DNA of 36,836 nt, taken from Spirochaetota bacterium. GTDB lineage: Bacteria; Spirochaetota; Spirochaetia; Treponematales; Breznakiellaceae. How positions within the stretch are numbered: position 1 is the stretch's first letter; every line of letters begins with the position of its first letter. Below the pieces are notes generated by a model. That model worked only from the letters and a program-made list of their open reading frames with translations. It searched no databases and was not told the DNA's origin. The DNA is taken from the NCBI GenBank assembly GCA_009778155.1, contig WRKI01000352.1, positions 1 to 36,836 of the forward strand. The letters are read 5' to 3'. Shown piece after piece: positions 1 through 7,115 of the stretch. The translations under genes were made by a program, and so were the position numbers.

Positions 1-395
1 CGGCCTCGTTTGGCGCCTTCGCGGGGCAAGCCTGCAAGCGACAGCCCCGTTTGGCGGCTCCGCGGGGCAATCCCGGCGGGCGGCTCCCCTGTTTGGGACT
101 CGGCGGGTGAAGTCCGGCAAGCGGCCGTCCTGCTTGGGGGCTTGCGGGGGAAAGCCCGGCAGGCGGCCGTCCCGTTTGGGGGCTTGGCAAGTGAAAGTCC
201 GGCAAGCGGCCGCCCCGTTTGGAGGCTTGACGAGGAAAGCCCGGCAAGCGGCCACCCTGTTTGGGGCTTGGCAAGTGAAAGCTCGGCAAACGGCTCCCCT
301 GTTTTGGGGACTTGCAGGGAAACCCCGGCGAGCGGCCGCCCTGTTTGGGGCTTGGCGAGTGAAAGCCCGGCAAGCCGCCAACCGGAGCCTTAATC
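1..395. repeat. Degenerate 42-bp tandem repeat (about 9 units)
   Basis: Seen directly: a motif of the form CC(C/T)GTTTGGGGGCTTGGC followed by AAGTGAAAGYCCGGCAAGCGGC recurs about every 42 bp (anchors near 3, 45, 87, 129, 171, 213, 255, 297 and 339), and the array is cut by the window edge. Because 42 is a multiple of three, open frames run through it and yield a 14-residue pseudo-repeat (ASESPASGRPVWGL type). I treat those ORFs (10..393, 107..436) as by-products: they have no ribosome binding site and no recognisable fold. The units differ by substitutions and small indels. The array lies immediately upstream of the ettA promoter. Its function is unknown. Confidence 0.8.
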
Positions 396-404
396 CCCAG
401 ACAC

Positions 405-433
405 TAGCAACAAACCCTCGAATGTGCTACATT
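405..433 (+). promoter_or_regulatory. Putative ettA promoter, -10 six nt before ATG
   Basis: A -35-like TAGCAA (405-410), a 17-nt spacer and a -10-like TACATT (428-433) end six bases before the ettA ATG at 440. No Shine-Dalgarno sequence is visible, so the mRNA may be leaderless. The hexamers are imperfect. The same geometry recurs at better promoters in this window. Confidence 0.4.
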
Positions 434-439
434 TGAAAT

Positions 440-2140
440 ATGCCTACAACAGACGATAAAAAAATAATTTACTCGATGCACCGGGTTTCCAAAAAACACG
501 GGACAAAACAAGTGTTAAAAGACATAAGCCTCTCCTACTTTTACGGAGCCAAAATCGGCGTAATCGGCCTAAACGGTTCGGGCAAGTCATCGCTACTGAA
601 AATACTAGCCGGCGTGGACACAGAGATCGCAGGGGAAACATCCGTAAGCCCCGGCTACACAATCGGCTTCCTAGAGCAGGAACCGCATTTGGAAAACGGC
701 AAAACCGTCAAAGAAATCGTCGCCGAAGGAGCCAAAGAAATCGTCGAGCTACTTGCAGAGTTTGACAAAGTAAGCGAAGCCTTTGGCGAAGAAGACGCCG
801 ACTACGACAAACTCGGCGCAAAACAAGCCGAACTACAAGAAAAAATCGAAGCCGCCGACGGCTGGAACCTTGACAGCCGGCTGGAACTCGCAATGGAAGC
901 CCTCCGTTGCCCCCCCGGCGACGAAAAAGTCGATCACCTATCCGGCGGCGAGCGCCGGCGCGTCGCACTCTGCCGGCTCCTCCTGCAAAAACCCGACATC
1001 CTGCTTTTGGACGAGCCGACCAACCACCTTGACGCACAAACCGTCGCGTGGCTCGAGCGGCACCTGCAACAATACGCCGGCACCATCATCGCCGTAACCC
1101 ACGACAGATATTTTCTGGACAACGTCGCCGGCTGGATACTCGAACTTGACCGGGGCGAAGGCATCCCTTGGAAAGGCAACTACTCAAGCTGGCTAGAACA
1201 AAAAGAAGCGCGGCTAGCACAGGAAGAAAAAGGCGAAAGCGACCGGCGCAAAACCCTTCAGCGCGAGCTTGAATGGATACGCATGAGTCCCAAAGGCCGG
1301 CACGCAAAAAGCAAAGCGCGCATAACGCACTACGAAAAACTTTTTCAAGATGACGAGCGGGAACGTTCAAAAGGCGGGCAGGCATTAAGCAAGATCACAA
1401 TCCCCGCCGGCCCGCGCCTAGGCAACCTTGTAATCGAGGCCGCCGGGCTTTCAAAATCCTTCGGCCAGCGGCTCATCTTTGACAAAATGGAGTTCGCCGT
1501 CCCTCCCGGCGCCTGCGTGGGCATAATCGGCCCCAACGGTGCGGGCAAAACCACCCTCTTCAAAATCATCACTGGGGAGGAAAAACCAGACGGCGGGGAA
1601 CTTCGGCTTGGGGAAAGCGTCAAACTAGGCTACGCCGATCAGATGCGAGCCTCGCTTGACCCGGAAAAAAGCGTGTGGGAACAGCTCTCTGGCGGCCTTG
1701 ACCTCATCAAACTGGGCGATGCCGCCGGCGCACGCGAAGTCAACTCCCGCGCCTACTGCGCTTGGTACAACTTTTCTGGCGGCGACCAGCAAAAAAAAGT
1801 CGGCATACTGTCCGGCGGCGAGCGCAACAGGCTCAACCTTGCCCTCATGCTAAAGGAAGGGGCCAACGTCCTGCTTTTGGACGAGCCGACAAACGATCTC
1901 GACGTGAACACCCTGCGCTCGTTGGAAGAAGCCTTGGACAACTTCGCCGGGGCCTCCCTAGTGATCAGCCACGACCGCTGGTTTTTAGACCGGGTTGCCA
2001 CGCACATCTTGGCTTTCGAGGATGACGAAGTACTCTGGTACGACGGCAACTGGAGCGAGTACGCCGCCTGGCGGCGCGAGAAATACGGCGCGGCGGCGGA
2101 TGCGCCGGGGCGGCACGTTCACCGCAAGCTGGAAAGATGA
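440..2140 (+). CDS. ettA: Energy-dependent translational throttle protein EttA (ABC-F)
   Basis: This is a soluble ABC-F ATPase. In the family, EttA binds the ribosomal E site and gates early elongation according to the ATP/ADP ratio. Two ABC cassettes are visible. The first has Walker A GLNGSGKSS (about 43-51), signature LSGGE (about 167) and Walker B DEPTNHLD (191-198). The second has GPNGAGKTT, LSGGERNR and DEPTNDLD. The linker carries the basic, helical P-site tRNA interaction segment (PKGRHAKSKAR). The start YSMHRVSKKHG and the C-terminal region match EttA over the whole length (566 aa against about 555 in E. coli), which separates it from Uup and YheS. The stop overlaps the pyrK start by ATGA. 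There are no membrane segments, as expected. The last dozen residues diverge from the usual end. Confidence 0.95.
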   Translation: MPTTDDKKIIYSMHRVSKKHGTKQVLKDISLSYFYGAKIGVIGLNGSGKSSLLKILAGVDTEIAGETSVSPGYTIGFLEQEPHLENGKTVKEIVAEGAKEIVELLAEFDKVSEAFGEEDADYDKLGAKQAELQEKIEAADGWNLDSRLELAMEALRCPPGDEKVDHLSGGERRRVALCRLLLQKPDILLLDEPTNHLDAQTVAWLERHLQQYAGTIIAVTHDRYFLDNVAGWILELDRGEGIPWKGNYSSWLEQKEARLAQEEKGESDRRKTLQRELEWIRMSPKGRHAKSKARITHYEKLFQDDERERSKGGQALSKITIPAGPRLGNLVIEAAGLSKSFGQRLIFDKMEFAVPPGACVGIIGPNGAGKTTLFKIITGEEKPDGGELRLGESVKLGYADQMRASLDPEKSVWEQLSGGLDLIKLGDAAGAREVNSRAYCAWYNFSGGDQQKKVGILSGGERNRLNLALMLKEGANVLLLDEPTNDLDVNTLRSLEEALDNFAGASLVISHDRWFLDRVATHILAFEDDEVLWYDGNWSEYAAWRREKYGAAADAPGRHVHRKLER

Positions 2141-2874
2141 AAACGATAGACTGGCCGAACTTTTCAAGCTACAAGCTGGCGGGCAACCGGGCGCTTGGCG
2201 GCGGTTACTATTTAATGGAAGTAGAAAATCCGCTGCCAGTAAAAAGCGGCCAGTTTTACATGATGAGGGCCTGGGATACCGAGCCGCTTCTTTCGCGCCC
2301 CTTGAGCGTTTTCGATGCCGGCGGTGGGCGCACCGCCTTTGTCTACCGGGTGATTGGCAGGGGAACCGCAATTTTTGCCGCGCTTAAACCGGGCGATTCT
2401 GTAAAACTGCTTGGCGCGTTGGGGAACGGCTTTCCCGCGCTTGACGGGACGGCGGCCATTGTCGGCGGCGGCGCGGGTTGCGCCCCTCTTTACCTTGCCG
2501 CCAAGCAGATCATGTCAATCGGTGCCGGCAAGGTTGACGCATATCTCGGTTTCAGCGGCGAGCCTTTTCTATTGAAGGAATTTGAAGGCGTGGCAAACCG
2601 GCTTACCGTAAACACCTACGGCCTTATCCCGGACGATGTTGAGCCGGCCGCTTACGACTACATCTTCAGTTGTGGCCCGCCCGCCATGATGAACGCGCTT
2701 TACGAAAAATGCAAGGCAGCGGGCAAAGGCGGCAGTTTGTACGTTTCTATGGAAGCTCGCATGGCTTGCGGCATTGGGACTTGTCTTGTCTGCTCTTGCG
2801 CGGCGGCCGGCGGGCGTAAAAAAGTTTGCCGCGACGGGCCGGTCTTCCCGGCGCAAGAGGTATTCGGCTTATGA
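2137..2874 (+). CDS. pyrK: Dihydroorotate dehydrogenase B, electron transfer subunit
   Basis: PyrK passes electrons from the PyrD flavin through FAD and a [2Fe-2S] cluster to NAD+ in pyrimidine synthesis. The 245-aa protein shows the ferredoxin-reductase layout: an FAD-binding SRPLSVFD motif (about residue 51), a nucleotide-binding glycine run GGGAGCAP (about 110) and a C-terminal cluster motif ACGIGTCLVCSC followed by a fourth cysteine in KKVCRDG. It starts inside the ettA stop codon and ends in an ATGA overlap with pyrD, so the three genes are probably translationally coupled. The cytoplasmic type 1B partner pyrD directly follows, which confirms the assignment. Pairing with ettA is not an obvious functional link. 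Confidence 0.93.
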   Translation: MKTIDWPNFSSYKLAGNRALGGGYYLMEVENPLPVKSGQFYMMRAWDTEPLLSRPLSVFDAGGGRTAFVYRVIGRGTAIFAALKPGDSVKLLGALGNGFPALDGTAAIVGGGAGCAPLYLAAKQIMSIGAGKVDAYLGFSGEPFLLKEFEGVANRLTVNTYGLIPDDVEPAAYDYIFSCGPPAMMNALYEKCKAAGKGGSLYVSMEARMACGIGTCLVCSCAAAGGRKKVCRDGPVFPAQEVFGL

Positions 2875-3776
2875 AAGCATCGCTTGAAACAAATTTCGCT
2901 GGGGTGGTTTTCAAAAACCCCATCGTGCTTGCCTCTGGAACCTGCGGCTTTGGGCAGGAACTCCGGGAATGGTTTAACCCAGGCCGCCTTGGGGGGCTTT
3001 GTTCCAAGGGGCTTACCTTGAACGCCCGCTCTGGCAATGGCGGCATCCGGGTTTGGGAAACGGCCAGCGGTATGATGAACAGCGTCGGGTTGGAAAACCC
3101 CGGCGTTAGGTGCTTTATCGAGCGGGAGCTGATTTTGATGAAGGCTCTGGGGACGGCCGTTATCGTAAACTTGGCCGGGCACTCAATCGATGATTATCTT
3201 GAAGCCGTGGAACTTTTGAACGCCGCAAGTTTCGATCTGTTAGAGCTAAACATTTCCTGCCCTAACCTAAAGGCTGGCGGCGCGATTTTTGGCGCAGATG
3301 CCGATCGTGCCGGGGAAGTTGTCCGCAAGGTGCGGGCGGTTTGCAAGCACAAGCTTGTGGTAAAACTTTCGCCGGCGGCCAACGACATTGTCGGCGTTGC
3401 CCGCACTTGCCAAGATGAGGGCGCGGACGCGCTTTCCCTGGTGAACACTTTTCCGGCTATGGCTATCGACACGGAAAAACGCTCTGCGGTTTTTGACAAC
3501 ATTTATGCCGGGCTTTCTGGCCCTGCAATAAAGCCAATCGCCTTGCGTATGGTTCACCAGGTGGCTAAGGCGGTGTCTATCCCGGTTATGGGCATTGGCG
3601 GCATAACTACCGCGCAAGATGCTATCGAGTTTATCATGGCCGGGGCGCATCTTGTGCAGGTTGGCAGTGCGAACTTTATCAACCCGCTTATCTCCTTGGA
3701 AATTCTGGAAGGTCTGCAAACATGGCTGGACTCCAAGGGGCTTGCCAGTGTGGGCGAAATTCGCGGGGTTGTTTAG
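2871..3776 (+). CDS. pyrD: Dihydroorotate dehydrogenase (NAD+), catalytic subunit, class 1B
   Basis: PyrD oxidises dihydroorotate to orotate using FMN and hands the electrons to PyrK. I chose the ATG at 2871 (301 aa) over the track start at 2826. It gives the family start MKASLETNFAGVVFKNPIVLASGT, has GAGG upstream and overlaps the pyrK stop by ATGA. Visible family features are the class 1 catalytic cysteine in NISCPN, the substrate/FMN lysine in VVKLSP, the late FMN phosphate loop MGIGGI, and the VQVGSA segment near the C-terminus. There is no N-terminal membrane helix, unlike class 2 enzymes. The gene ends 16 bp from the convergent glycosyltransferase gene, with no obvious terminator between them. 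Confidence 0.94.
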   Translation: MKASLETNFAGVVFKNPIVLASGTCGFGQELREWFNPGRLGGLCSKGLTLNARSGNGGIRVWETASGMMNSVGLENPGVRCFIERELILMKALGTAVIVNLAGHSIDDYLEAVELLNAASFDLLELNISCPNLKAGGAIFGADADRAGEVVRKVRAVCKHKLVVKLSPAANDIVGVARTCQDEGADALSLVNTFPAMAIDTEKRSAVFDNIYAGLSGPAIKPIALRMVHQVAKAVSIPVMGIGGITTAQDAIEFIMAGAHLVQVGSANFINPLISLEILEGLQTWLDSKGLASVGEIRGVV

Positions 3777-3792
3777 CGAGCCGGCAGACGGG

Positions 3793-5085
3793 TTAAATGC
3801 CCCGGCGCACTTCTTCGAGTGTTTTCACGGCGTTATGTGCAATGGGCTTCCATTCGACCCGCCTAAACAGTGCCGCCATTGCGATTGGTATGTATGTAAG
3901 CATGAACACCGGGAAAGCAAAAAGGTAGGCAATTTTAAGGAAGGCCTGGCAGTGTATCCGCTTCCATTCTGTAGCGACAGTTATACTCGCTATCGTAAAA
4001 AGCAATATGTACAGAGTAATCACGGCAGAGGCAAACAAACCGCCGATAGCGGATGCGTCAAAACCCAGCGCAAAAGAAAAAGCTATCACCGCAAGGTTAA
4101 ACAGCATTGTAACTGCCGTAAAGGTTGCGGCAGGCCATATTGTCATAAACATATCGAAGGCGCAAAAACTGCGTTTTTTTATCATCGTTTTTATTAAAAC
4201 CGCCCCGTACTTGCCAAAAACTTGATAAAACCCTTTTGCCCAACGCAACCGCTGATCCCATGACTGGCGGAATGTTACTGGCTGTTCATCGTAAAAAATC
4301 GCCGCCTTGCAATACATTATGCGATTGCCGGCTATCGCGTTATGCACCGAAAACTCTATGTCTTCGGTTAACGTAAAAAAAGGCCAGCCATTGTTTTTAA
4401 GCACTATATCCGCCGAAACCAAAAAGCCTGTGCCGGATATGGCGCAACTTGTGCCGAGTAGCATACGCGCATTGTTCATGAACTTTGACTCGCGCAAAAA
4501 CCAAAGGGCATAACCTGCGGATAACCAGTTTTCGGCATAATTTTTAGAGTTTCTGTAGCTTGTTATAATTTTATGCCCCCGGTTAAATGTTTTGTTCATT
4601 TCTGCGATATAATTTTCGTCAAGAAGGTTGTCGGCATCGAACACGAAAAAGCCGTCAAAATCGCTTTGCGCGTAACTTTCAAATATTTTCCCAAACAGGA
4701 AATCAAGGGCGTATCCTTTTCCGACTTGCTTTTTGTTAAAGCGTTCCCAGACACGCGCCCCGGCATTTTTTGCTATTGCGGCGGTGTCATCGCTGCAATT
4801 ATCGGCGGCTACAAAAATTGTTATGTTTTCCTTGGGGTAGGTCTGGCGGTGAATGCTGGCGATAAGTTGTTCAATAACCTGCGATTCGTTTCTTGCCGGT
4901 ATTAACACGGCATAGTTATATATGCGCGGTGCGGCCGCCGGCATTTCACGTTTTTTCAAAACGAAAGGAGCCAGCAGATAGATCACTTGATAAGAATAGC
5001 CTATCGAAAATATTGCTGACATGGCTATATTAAAAACGAGCAAAATCTGTACGAAAAGGCTGTACTCCTCTAAAGCAAAAAACAC
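3793..5085 (-). CDS. Membrane-embedded processive-type GT2 glycosyltransferase
   Basis: The protein resembles the cellulose/hyaluronan/poly-GlcNAc synthase branch of GT2. A membrane segment near the N-terminus is followed by a cytoplasmic GT-A domain opening with VLIPARNE, then FDADN (the DxD metal/nucleotide-sugar motif), TEDIE (catalytic base region) and QRLRWAKG (the Q/RxxRW acceptor motif). At least three hydrophobic helices follow at the C-terminus. The track start at 5121 lies upstream of a perfect AAGGAGG. I prefer the GTG at 5085, five bases after it, giving about 430 aa; the GTG at 5091 overlaps the ribosome binding site. The substrate cannot be told from sequence. No partner c-di-GMP, deacetylase or export gene adjoins it. 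Confidence 0.85.
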   Translation of the reverse strand: MFFALEEYSLFVQILLVFNIAMSAIFSIGYSYQVIYLLAPFVLKKREMPAAAPRIYNYAVLIPARNESQVIEQLIASIHRQTYPKENITIFVAADNCSDDTAAIAKNAGARVWERFNKKQVGKGYALDFLFGKIFESYAQSDFDGFFVFDADNLLDENYIAEMNKTFNRGHKIITSYRNSKNYAENWLSAGYALWFLRESKFMNNARMLLGTSCAISGTGFLVSADIVLKNNGWPFFTLTEDIEFSVHNAIAGNRIMYCKAAIFYDEQPVTFRQSWDQRLRWAKGFYQVFGKYGAVLIKTMIKKRSFCAFDMFMTIWPAATFTAVTMLFNLAVIAFSFALGFDASAIGGLFASAVITLYILLFTIASITVATEWKRIHCQAFLKIAYLFAFPVFMLTYIPIAMAALFRRVEWKPIAHNAVKTLEEVRRGI

Positions 5086-5136
5086 ATTCACCTCCTTCGT
5101 TTTTGCACATCGAAGTTTCACATTTTCAAAATAAGT

Positions 5137-5871
5137 TTACTGCACATAGCCTAACTTTTCAAGTAGCCTTTGTTCGATTTCGCCCATTGCGAAAGAGCCG
5201 TAGCGTCTGTCCCGGCGGGCAAGGTCTATTTTTTCATCGTGGATAATGCCTTGCCCGGATTGTCCAAAGACCAGAACCCTTTGGGCAAGATAAACGGCCT
5301 CGCGGGGTTCGTGGCTTACGATTACGGCAAGGCGGGGGTAGTTTTCCAAAAGCGAAAGCGACAAATCCATAAGTTTTATCCGCAGGGGAATGTCGAGGGA
5401 CTGGAAGGGTTCGTCCATTAGCAGAATGTCTGCCGGGCAGGAAAAAGCACGGGCCAGGTTTACCCGCTGTTGCTCCCCGCCGGAAAGCTCCTTGGGCAGG
5501 GAATCCGCCTTGTGCGAAAGGGAAACCTGCTCCAGAAAATGCCGGGCGACCTCTTGCGCTTCTTTTTTTCCAAGTTTTTCCGTTATGGGGAGGCAGATGT
5601 TTTCCAGCGCGGTTTTCCAAGGCAACAATCTGGATTCTTGAAACACCATGCTTGCCGCCCCGGCCGCAATGTCGCCTGCGCCCGGCGTTAAAAGCCCTGC
5701 GATTAGTTTTAACAAGGTAGTTTTCCCGCAGCCAGACGCGCCGAGTATTGCCGCCGGGCTGTTCTCGCCGGACACCTCCAAGTTCAGGTTTTTGAAAACG
5801 GGCTTGCCGGGGTTAAAGGCAAAGTCCAAGTTGCGGATTGAAATTGCGCTTTTTTCAGACGGGGTTTTCAT
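5137..5871 (-). CDS. ABC transporter ATPase, nitrate/sulfonate/taurine type
   Basis: This is the cytoplasmic ATP-hydrolysing subunit of an importer. It has Walker A GASGCGKTT, Q-loop MVFQESRLLPW, signature LSGGEQQR, Walker B ILLMDEP and the switch histidine in IVSHEPREA. The Q-loop and ESRLLPW wording is typical of the SsuB/TauB/NrtD group. The ATG at 5871 (244 aa) follows the permease stop by five bases and has AGGTGAA upstream; the longer track ORF would overlap the permease by 85 nt. It forms a pair with the permease. No substrate-binding protein is next to it, so the ligand (sulfonate, nitrate, a thiamine precursor or other) is undetermined. Confidence 0.88.
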   Translation of the reverse strand: MKTPSEKSAISIRNLDFAFNPGKPVFKNLNLEVSGENSPAAILGASGCGKTTLLKLIAGLLTPGAGDIAAGAASMVFQESRLLPWKTALENICLPITEKLGKKEAQEVARHFLEQVSLSHKADSLPKELSGGEQQRVNLARAFSCPADILLMDEPFQSLDIPLRIKLMDLSLSLLENYPRLAVIVSHEPREAVYLAQRVLVFGQSGQGIIHDEKIDLARRDRRYGSFAMGEIEQRLLEKLGYVQ

Positions 5872-5876
5872 TGGTT

Positions 5877-6620
5877 TCACCTGCGTTTTTGCATAAGGCC
5901 CAGAATGACGCTTAACGCCGCTTGGCACAGGGCGGCGGCAAGTATCGTTCCGGCAGTCCATGCGTAAAGCTCCGCTGTTTCAAGCTGTGCCCTTGCGTTC
6001 TGCATTCCGGTTCCAAGGGCGCGTGCCGGCTGTACCATTACCTCAGCGGCGACGACGACTTTCCAGCACAACGACAGGCCGCTTCGCAATGCACCTAACA
6101 CAAAGGGGGCGATGCCGGGGATGTAGAGCGATAAAAGCCGCTGTTTTTTGGACAGGCGGTAAATGTCAAAAACTTCTTTCAGTTTTGGATCGATGGCGTT
6201 TATCCCGGCGATTGTGTTTGCGGTTATTATGGGAAAGATCATCAGAAAGGCTGTGAAGACGGGGGTGCGTTCCTGTCCGAACCACAAAAACGCGATGAGT
6301 ATTACCGAGATTACTGGCGTTGCCGAAATCGCTATGAGTACCGGTTTTAACAGTGCCTCTATGCGTTTGTCCAAGGCGATAAGAATGCCTGCGGCGATGC
6401 CAGAGGGTACGGAAACAAGCATTCCAAAGGCCACCCGGTAAAAGCTGCCCCAGAGCGCAAGCCAAAAACGCTCGCTTGCGGCAAGGCTGGCAAAGGTTCG
6501 CATGACGGACACTGGCCCCGGCAGCAAAAGCTCGTTCCCCCGCAACTGGGCTAGGGCCTCCCATGCAGCAAAAAAAAGAAAAATGCCCGCCACGGAAAAC
6601 AAAACAAAAGATTTTTTCAT
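5877..6620 (-). CDS. ABC transporter permease, SsuC/TauC/NrtB type
   Basis: This 247-aa inner-membrane permease (BPD_transp_1 family) is clearly hydrophobic, with about six helices. An uncleaved hydrophobic N-terminus (KKSFVLFSVAGIFLFFAAWE) precedes the core. The region around KEVFDIYRLSKKQRLLSLYIPGIAPFVLGALR is the EAA-type cytoplasmic loop that docks on the ATPase. It belongs with the downstream ATPase gene (5-nt gap) and probably with the small upstream gene ending 20 nt before it. The usual third component, a periplasmic binding protein, is missing here. Confidence 0.86.
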   Translation of the reverse strand: MKKSFVLFSVAGIFLFFAAWEALAQLRGNELLLPGPVSVMRTFASLAASERFWLALWGSFYRVAFGMLVSVPSGIAAGILIALDKRIEALLKPVLIAISATPVISVILIAFLWFGQERTPVFTAFLMIFPIITANTIAGINAIDPKLKEVFDIYRLSKKQRLLSLYIPGIAPFVLGALRSGLSLCWKVVVAAEVMVQPARALGTGMQNARAQLETAELYAWTAGTILAAALCQAALSVILGLMQKRR

Positions 6621-6640
6621 TCGTGGCTAGAAGAAATCCT

Positions 6641-6850
6641 TCATTCTTTTTCGGTTTTTTGGGCCGGCAAAGGCCTTTCCGCTATAAACTCGTCCAGTTC
6701 CCGTTCCAAAACGGCCAGGGAATTCTGCATTTCGCAAATGCGCTGAATACAGTGTTTTACCTGCTTTTCCATAAGGCGCTCGCAGGTCTCGTCTACAACG
6801 TCGCCGAATGAGAGCTTGTTGAAAACCGCCGCCTTTTCTTTGTATGCCAT
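6641..6850 (-). CDS. Small helical protein of unknown function
   Basis: This 69-aa reading frame starts at the ATG at 6850 (MAYKEKAAVF), not at the track start. A strong promoter ends six bases before that ATG. The product is charged and predicted helical: heptad-like spacing in ERLMEKQVKHCIQRICEMQNSLAVLEREL suggests a short coiled coil. It has two cysteines, no membrane segment and no recognised domain. It ends 20 nt before the ABC permease on the same strand and may be co-transcribed with it. I do not recognise a family. Confidence 0.6.
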   Translation of the reverse strand: MAYKEKAAVFNKLSFGDVVDETCERLMEKQVKHCIQRICEMQNSLAVLERELDEFIAERPLPAQKTEKE

Positions 6851-6856
6851 TTTAAA

Positions 6857-6884
6857 ATTATAGCACATTTTGGCGGTTCGTCAA
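6857..6884 (-). promoter_or_regulatory. Sigma-70-like promoter, leaderless geometry
   Basis: On the minus strand TTGACG (6884-6879), a 16-nt spacer and a perfect TATAAT (6862-6857) are followed by six bases (TTTAAA) and then the ATG at 6850. No Shine-Dalgarno sequence lies between. Confidence 0.7.
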
Positions 6885-6913
6885 TAGGGGGTCTGCAAGC
6901 AAGATTAAGGCAA

Positions 6914-6938
6914 CCTCGAAGCTAATCAGCGTTTCCCT
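6914..6938. repeat. Half copy of dispersed palindrome family A
   Basis: CTCGAAGC followed by TAATCAGCGTTTCCCT matches the loop and right arm of the palindrome at 32064-32108. The left arm is not recognisable. The copy lies in the 265-bp divergent gap between the small minus-strand gene and the large TPR gene. The rest of that gap holds the two promoters and GC-rich sequence with no other clear feature. Confidence 0.7.
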
Positions 6939-7080
6939 AAATCGCCCGGCAGGGGTTCGGCCGCCGGTTACCTGCCCCTAAAGCAAACCCTCCGTGTTCG
7001 GCTGGCGGGGTTTTCTCTCTTTAGGGTAACCGTTTGCGTTTTTTTTCGCAAAAAAACTGCCGGGTTCTGTTTTTATGGCT

Positions 7081-7108
7081 TTTTCAAAATCGAAAAATAG
7101 CGTATAAT
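7081..7108 (+). promoter_or_regulatory. Promoter of the TPR/STAND-like gene
   Basis: A perfect TATAAT (7103-7108) ends seven bases before the ATG at 7116. The -35 candidate TTTTCA (7081-7086, 16-nt spacer) is weak. The intervening TAGGGGA could serve as a very close ribosome binding site, but the likely transcription start falls at or next to the ATG. Confidence 0.55.
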
Positions 7109-7115
7109 TAGGGGA

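Noticed and set aside
1-395. CRISPR array
   Set aside because: The whole 42-bp unit repeats with drift; there are no unique spacers and no cas genes.
10-436. Two overlapping ORFs (127 and 109 aa) over the first repeat
   Set aside because: They are by-products of a repeat whose unit length is a multiple of three. Both lack a ribosome binding site and use unrelated frames of the same repeat.
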